Of a stretch of DNA of 64,000 nucleotides, positions 61,808-64,000 are shown one piece after another. Position 1 is the stretch's first letter, and every line of letters begins with the position of its first letter. The translations under genes and the position numbers were made by a program. The DNA comes from Aldrovandia affinis. Taxonomy: Eukaryota; Chordata; Actinopteri; Notacanthiformes; Halosauridae. The stretch lies in contig JAINUG010000322.1 of the NCBI GenBank assembly GCA_029706075.1, positions 124,001 to 188,000 on the forward strand, given 5' to 3'. Under the pieces are notes generated by a model, which was not told the origin of the DNA, did no database searches, and saw only the letters and a program-made list of their open reading frames with translations.

Positions 61808-62400
61808 TAGGGATGTCAACGGTTAGCCACAAAATAAAAAATATCCGAATATTCTTAACGGCGTATTGGTTAATTTGCATAATTTTAAATAATACATGTT
61901 CCGCATTTTGTTGACAATGTTATTTGGTTACATAATGGGGGAGATGTCATTATTTTAAACACACTCGCGGATGCGCAATAACGTAGTAGTTTGACTCGCA
62001 GCTGGTTGTCCTGCATTTCCGGTAGGTCGAACGCTGCTCGCTGATCAGAGCGAGCTAGATTGCTGCTTGACTAAAAAGCTAACGGTAGCCACAGGAAAAT
62101 GAAACGCATGAAGCATAGCTCGGGGTTTGGGATAATTTCAGAAAGAAGGACGATGACAAAGTTGAGTGTACATTTTGTGAACCGGTGCTCAAATACAGCG
62201 GCAGCACGAGCAACATGTTAAATCACTTAAAATACAAGCACCCGTGCGTCCAAGCAGACAAAACAGGCAGGCAACAAACGACACTCACGTCCATGTTCAT
62301 GCAAGGGGCAAGAAGGTGTGATGGGCGGAGGTCCGAAGAAATTACACAAAGAGTCTGTAAAATGATTGGTTAGCCGGTTAGCCACGTTATACACCGATAT
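61808..62400 (+). mobile_element. ZBED-type hAT fragment, right end not found
   Basis: Begins TAGGGATGTCAACGGTTAGCC, a typical hAT-type end. The expected mirror end (CATCCCTA) and an 8-bp duplication of CATGGAAC were not found to the right, so the element is truncated or rearranged. It contains the BED finger at 62108-62373. Confidence 0.55.
62108..62373 (+). pseudogene. BED zinc finger of a hAT transposase
   Basis: ATG 62108 starts MKHSS, then a two-base shift, and from 62125 the frame reads VWDNFRKKDDDKVECTFC, then NMLNHLKYKHP. The Cys-x2-Cys and His-x5-His zinc ligands and the aromatic pair are all present. It ends with RSEEITQRVCKMIG and a stop. BED fingers bind transposon ends. The catalytic region is absent. 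Confidence 0.75.
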
Positions 62401-62565
62401 TAAAAAATATTTCCGAAGTTCCAAATGGGAAAAGTGGCACATCTTTGCAGTCTGTGCAGTCTGTGCTCACCGCGTTTGCTGTTGTTGCTATGCCAGACTG
62501 CAGCAGTCAAGCAAATTTGCGGATCGCGGCACATAGACACAACAGTGAGAACCAGCTAGTTAGTT

Positions 62566-62716
62566 AACTAGCTAAAGTTAGCGTTCACGGACATTGGGTA
62601 TCGATATCGGTTGTTGCTAGTTGCTTGCTAACACAAGGCTTAGTAAGTGATAATGCATTTATCACTTACCCAGCCTTGAATTAGTAAGCAATATCCGTGA
62701 ACACTAGCTAGCTAGT
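62566..62716. repeat. Palindromic foldback sequence
   Basis: Centre GTAAGTGATAA / TTATCACTTAC (62643-62669, 5-base loop), then CAAGGCT / AGCCTTG, then GTTCACGGA / TCCGTGAAC (62583-62702), with AACTAGCT-type words outside. About 150 bp; non-coding. Confidence 0.75.
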
Positions 62717-63141
62717 TACTGTCTATATTCAGTTCAGTGAGCCCTCCCGCCAGGCTGAAGAATCGCTGTTAAACATAAATATCCATGTCGAAAAGAAATA
62801 ACATTAACTGTCGTGTCTATCTTTGGGCTACATACGACGTAGTGATCACATTTTCAAAGATGTGAAGATTTATTGAGGGTGCAAATCCACCCCCCACTAA
62901 ACAGGCTAAAACCAAAGAAGATCAGCTAAAAACTCAGCGAAAATATGATTCAGAGAGCAGAATCCAGGAAAATTGGAAGGTGAATTGACCAAGGACAAGT
63001 AACTTTTAGGAGTATCTTTTGACAAGTATGACTTTTACCCTAATCTGGGCCCCTGTTATAGAAGTAACTTCATAATCCAATCAATTTTTAAGACCTATCA
63101 AAATCATATTTAAGGCTTTTTAAGGACCGACGGAAACCCTG

Positions 63142-63490
63142 GGTTACAACGTTCAGCGCTAGCCACTGCGACCAGGGTTTGATTCCACCGGCCGCGCCAG
63201 TATCGGCTCTGGCCGGTAGTGCTATTAGGGGACGGCATTTGGCTGTCCGCCCCAGGAAGGGGGAAGGGAAGCCAATATGAGTTCGCTGTGTATAGGTGTG
63301 GCTCTGTGTACCAGAGTAACAGTCGGCTTGGCGAGTGCCGGCTCGGAGGAGGCGGTACATCGCCTTTATCACTGCCGGTCTCAGGGCTACAGCAGCGAAC
63401 TCACAATACGAGGGGGGGGGGACTGACATGAAGAGGCAAGAGAGCACCCAGAACAGCCCTAATTGCCCCCTAAAAATGCAATCAATTCAA
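63142..63490 (+). repeat. SINE body with box B (second part of the split SINE)
   Basis: Continues from the head at 57545. GGTTTGATTCC (63176-63186) is box B with one change from consensus. The body matches the minus-strand copy at 10200-10523. A G-run of nine lies near 63412. Confidence 0.85.
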
Positions 63491-64000
63491 TGCAACCTAA
63501 TGTAAAGATCACTAGCTATATGTCTAGCATTTGCACAATATTGTTGGACAGACCACTGCAAAAACAAAACAGGTGAGATGCTAATATTTTTAGGCTTGCC
63601 AGAATTCTGTTCATTTTTATCATTTGTTAGCCAAACATGACGCCATGTCAAATGATTTGTGTCGAATGCTTTTCCCATCACAGTAGGAAGAAACCTGCCG
63701 AGATTACTTTGATTTCTGAATATGAATTGTTTCTTAGCTGCCAATATTCCTTTCACTGGTTGTATTTATGCACAGAATCCCTTGAGGGCATCTTTCTACC
63801 CCTCATGATCTAAATAAATCTTATCTGCAGCTGTGCTCTGCTGAAGATGATTCACTTAGAAACAATCACGTGGTCTCGCAAAACGGCGAACTACTGAAAT
63901 CAGCAGCAGGGCTAAAGGTGCATCCGGCTTAGCCCGGGAAGTGAACGGTATCATTGTGATTACAAAGTAACCATATCTTACAGGCAAATGGCGGTTATGA
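63491..64000. other. Noncoding end of window
   Basis: No exon or repeat recognised. The minus-strand frame 63487-63756 matches nothing known. Confidence 0.4.

Larger units (their letters stand above)
57572..63141 (-). mobile_element. hAT-type element, copy 2, carrying nested insertions
   Basis: The left end CAGGGTTTCTGCAGGTTTC and the right end GGAAACCCTG (reverse complement CAGGGTTTCC) are inverted. GGTTACA occurs at both junctions with the SINE. The left and right subterminal sequences match the 3' and 5' ends of the copy at 51634 respectively, so this copy points to the minus strand. Its transposase fragments are at about 61607-61432, 60814-60485 and 59450-59400. Inside it lie a Tc1-like element, a probable solo LTR, a 601-bp hAT element and a ZBED-type hAT fragment. 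Confidence 0.8.

Noticed and set aside
49650-64000. Search for exon 1 of PPP1R15B on the minus strand
   Set aside because: No long frame with the family's acidic or N-terminal features; every longer frame belongs to a transposon or is short.

Overview
This is a window of a ray-finned (teleost-type) fish genome. The evidence is several Tc1-type transposons with long inverted repeats, hAT and piggyBac-type DNA elements, fish-style tRNA-derived SINEs, a Gmr1-like Ty3/gypsy element, many CA/GA microsatellites, and one exon that reads as a fish PPP1R15B. There are no operons, rRNAs, tRNA genes or CRISPR arrays. The species cannot be named from the sequence.

Only one host coding segment can be supported: the last coding exon of PPP1R15B (minus strand, 49454-49645), with a clear splice acceptor. 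Its first exon is not seen anywhere up to base 64000. If the gene is intact, everything from 49646 rightward is intron or lies beyond it. The rest of the window is intergenic or intronic DNA.

Layout. 1-12.8 kb: AT-rich noncoding DNA with one hAT-type MITE (3120-3300), one SINE (10200-10523) and CA repeats. 12.8-17.1 kb: an old repeat, then a degenerate LTR retrotransposon on the minus strand (13107-17123) whose integrase lies upstream of reverse transcriptase. 17-38 kb: mostly unannotated DNA, including several complex blocks that look like possible conserved noncoding elements, a 36-bp minisatellite (23618-23869), a LINE 3' end (25405-26115) and a foldback MITE (30977-31158). 38384-41018: a nest in which two Tc1-type elements sit inside a third, and one of them carries a SINE with a perfect 12-bp target duplication. 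41-49.4 kb: noncoding DNA, a second hAT MITE (45990-46201) and the presumed PPP1R15B 3'UTR.

49978-56024: a 6-kb piggyBac-type shell (TTAA duplications, matching 12-bp ends). It contains a hAT element with a recognisable transposase and intron, a 600-bp tandem duplication, and an unfamiliar 665-bp element. The 665-bp element is full of the motif GCCTAAGTCA, and its empty insertion site is preserved in the sister copy of the duplication. 57545-63490: a SINE split between its two internal promoter boxes by a second copy of the same hAT family. That hAT was itself hit by a Tc1-type element, a probable solo LTR, a 601-bp hAT element with a perfect 8-bp target duplication, and a ZBED-type hAT fragment.

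No new biochemical system is evident. The most unusual item is the 665-bp motif-repeat element. The nests also allow insertion order to be read directly. All protein-coding transposon genes seen here are broken.
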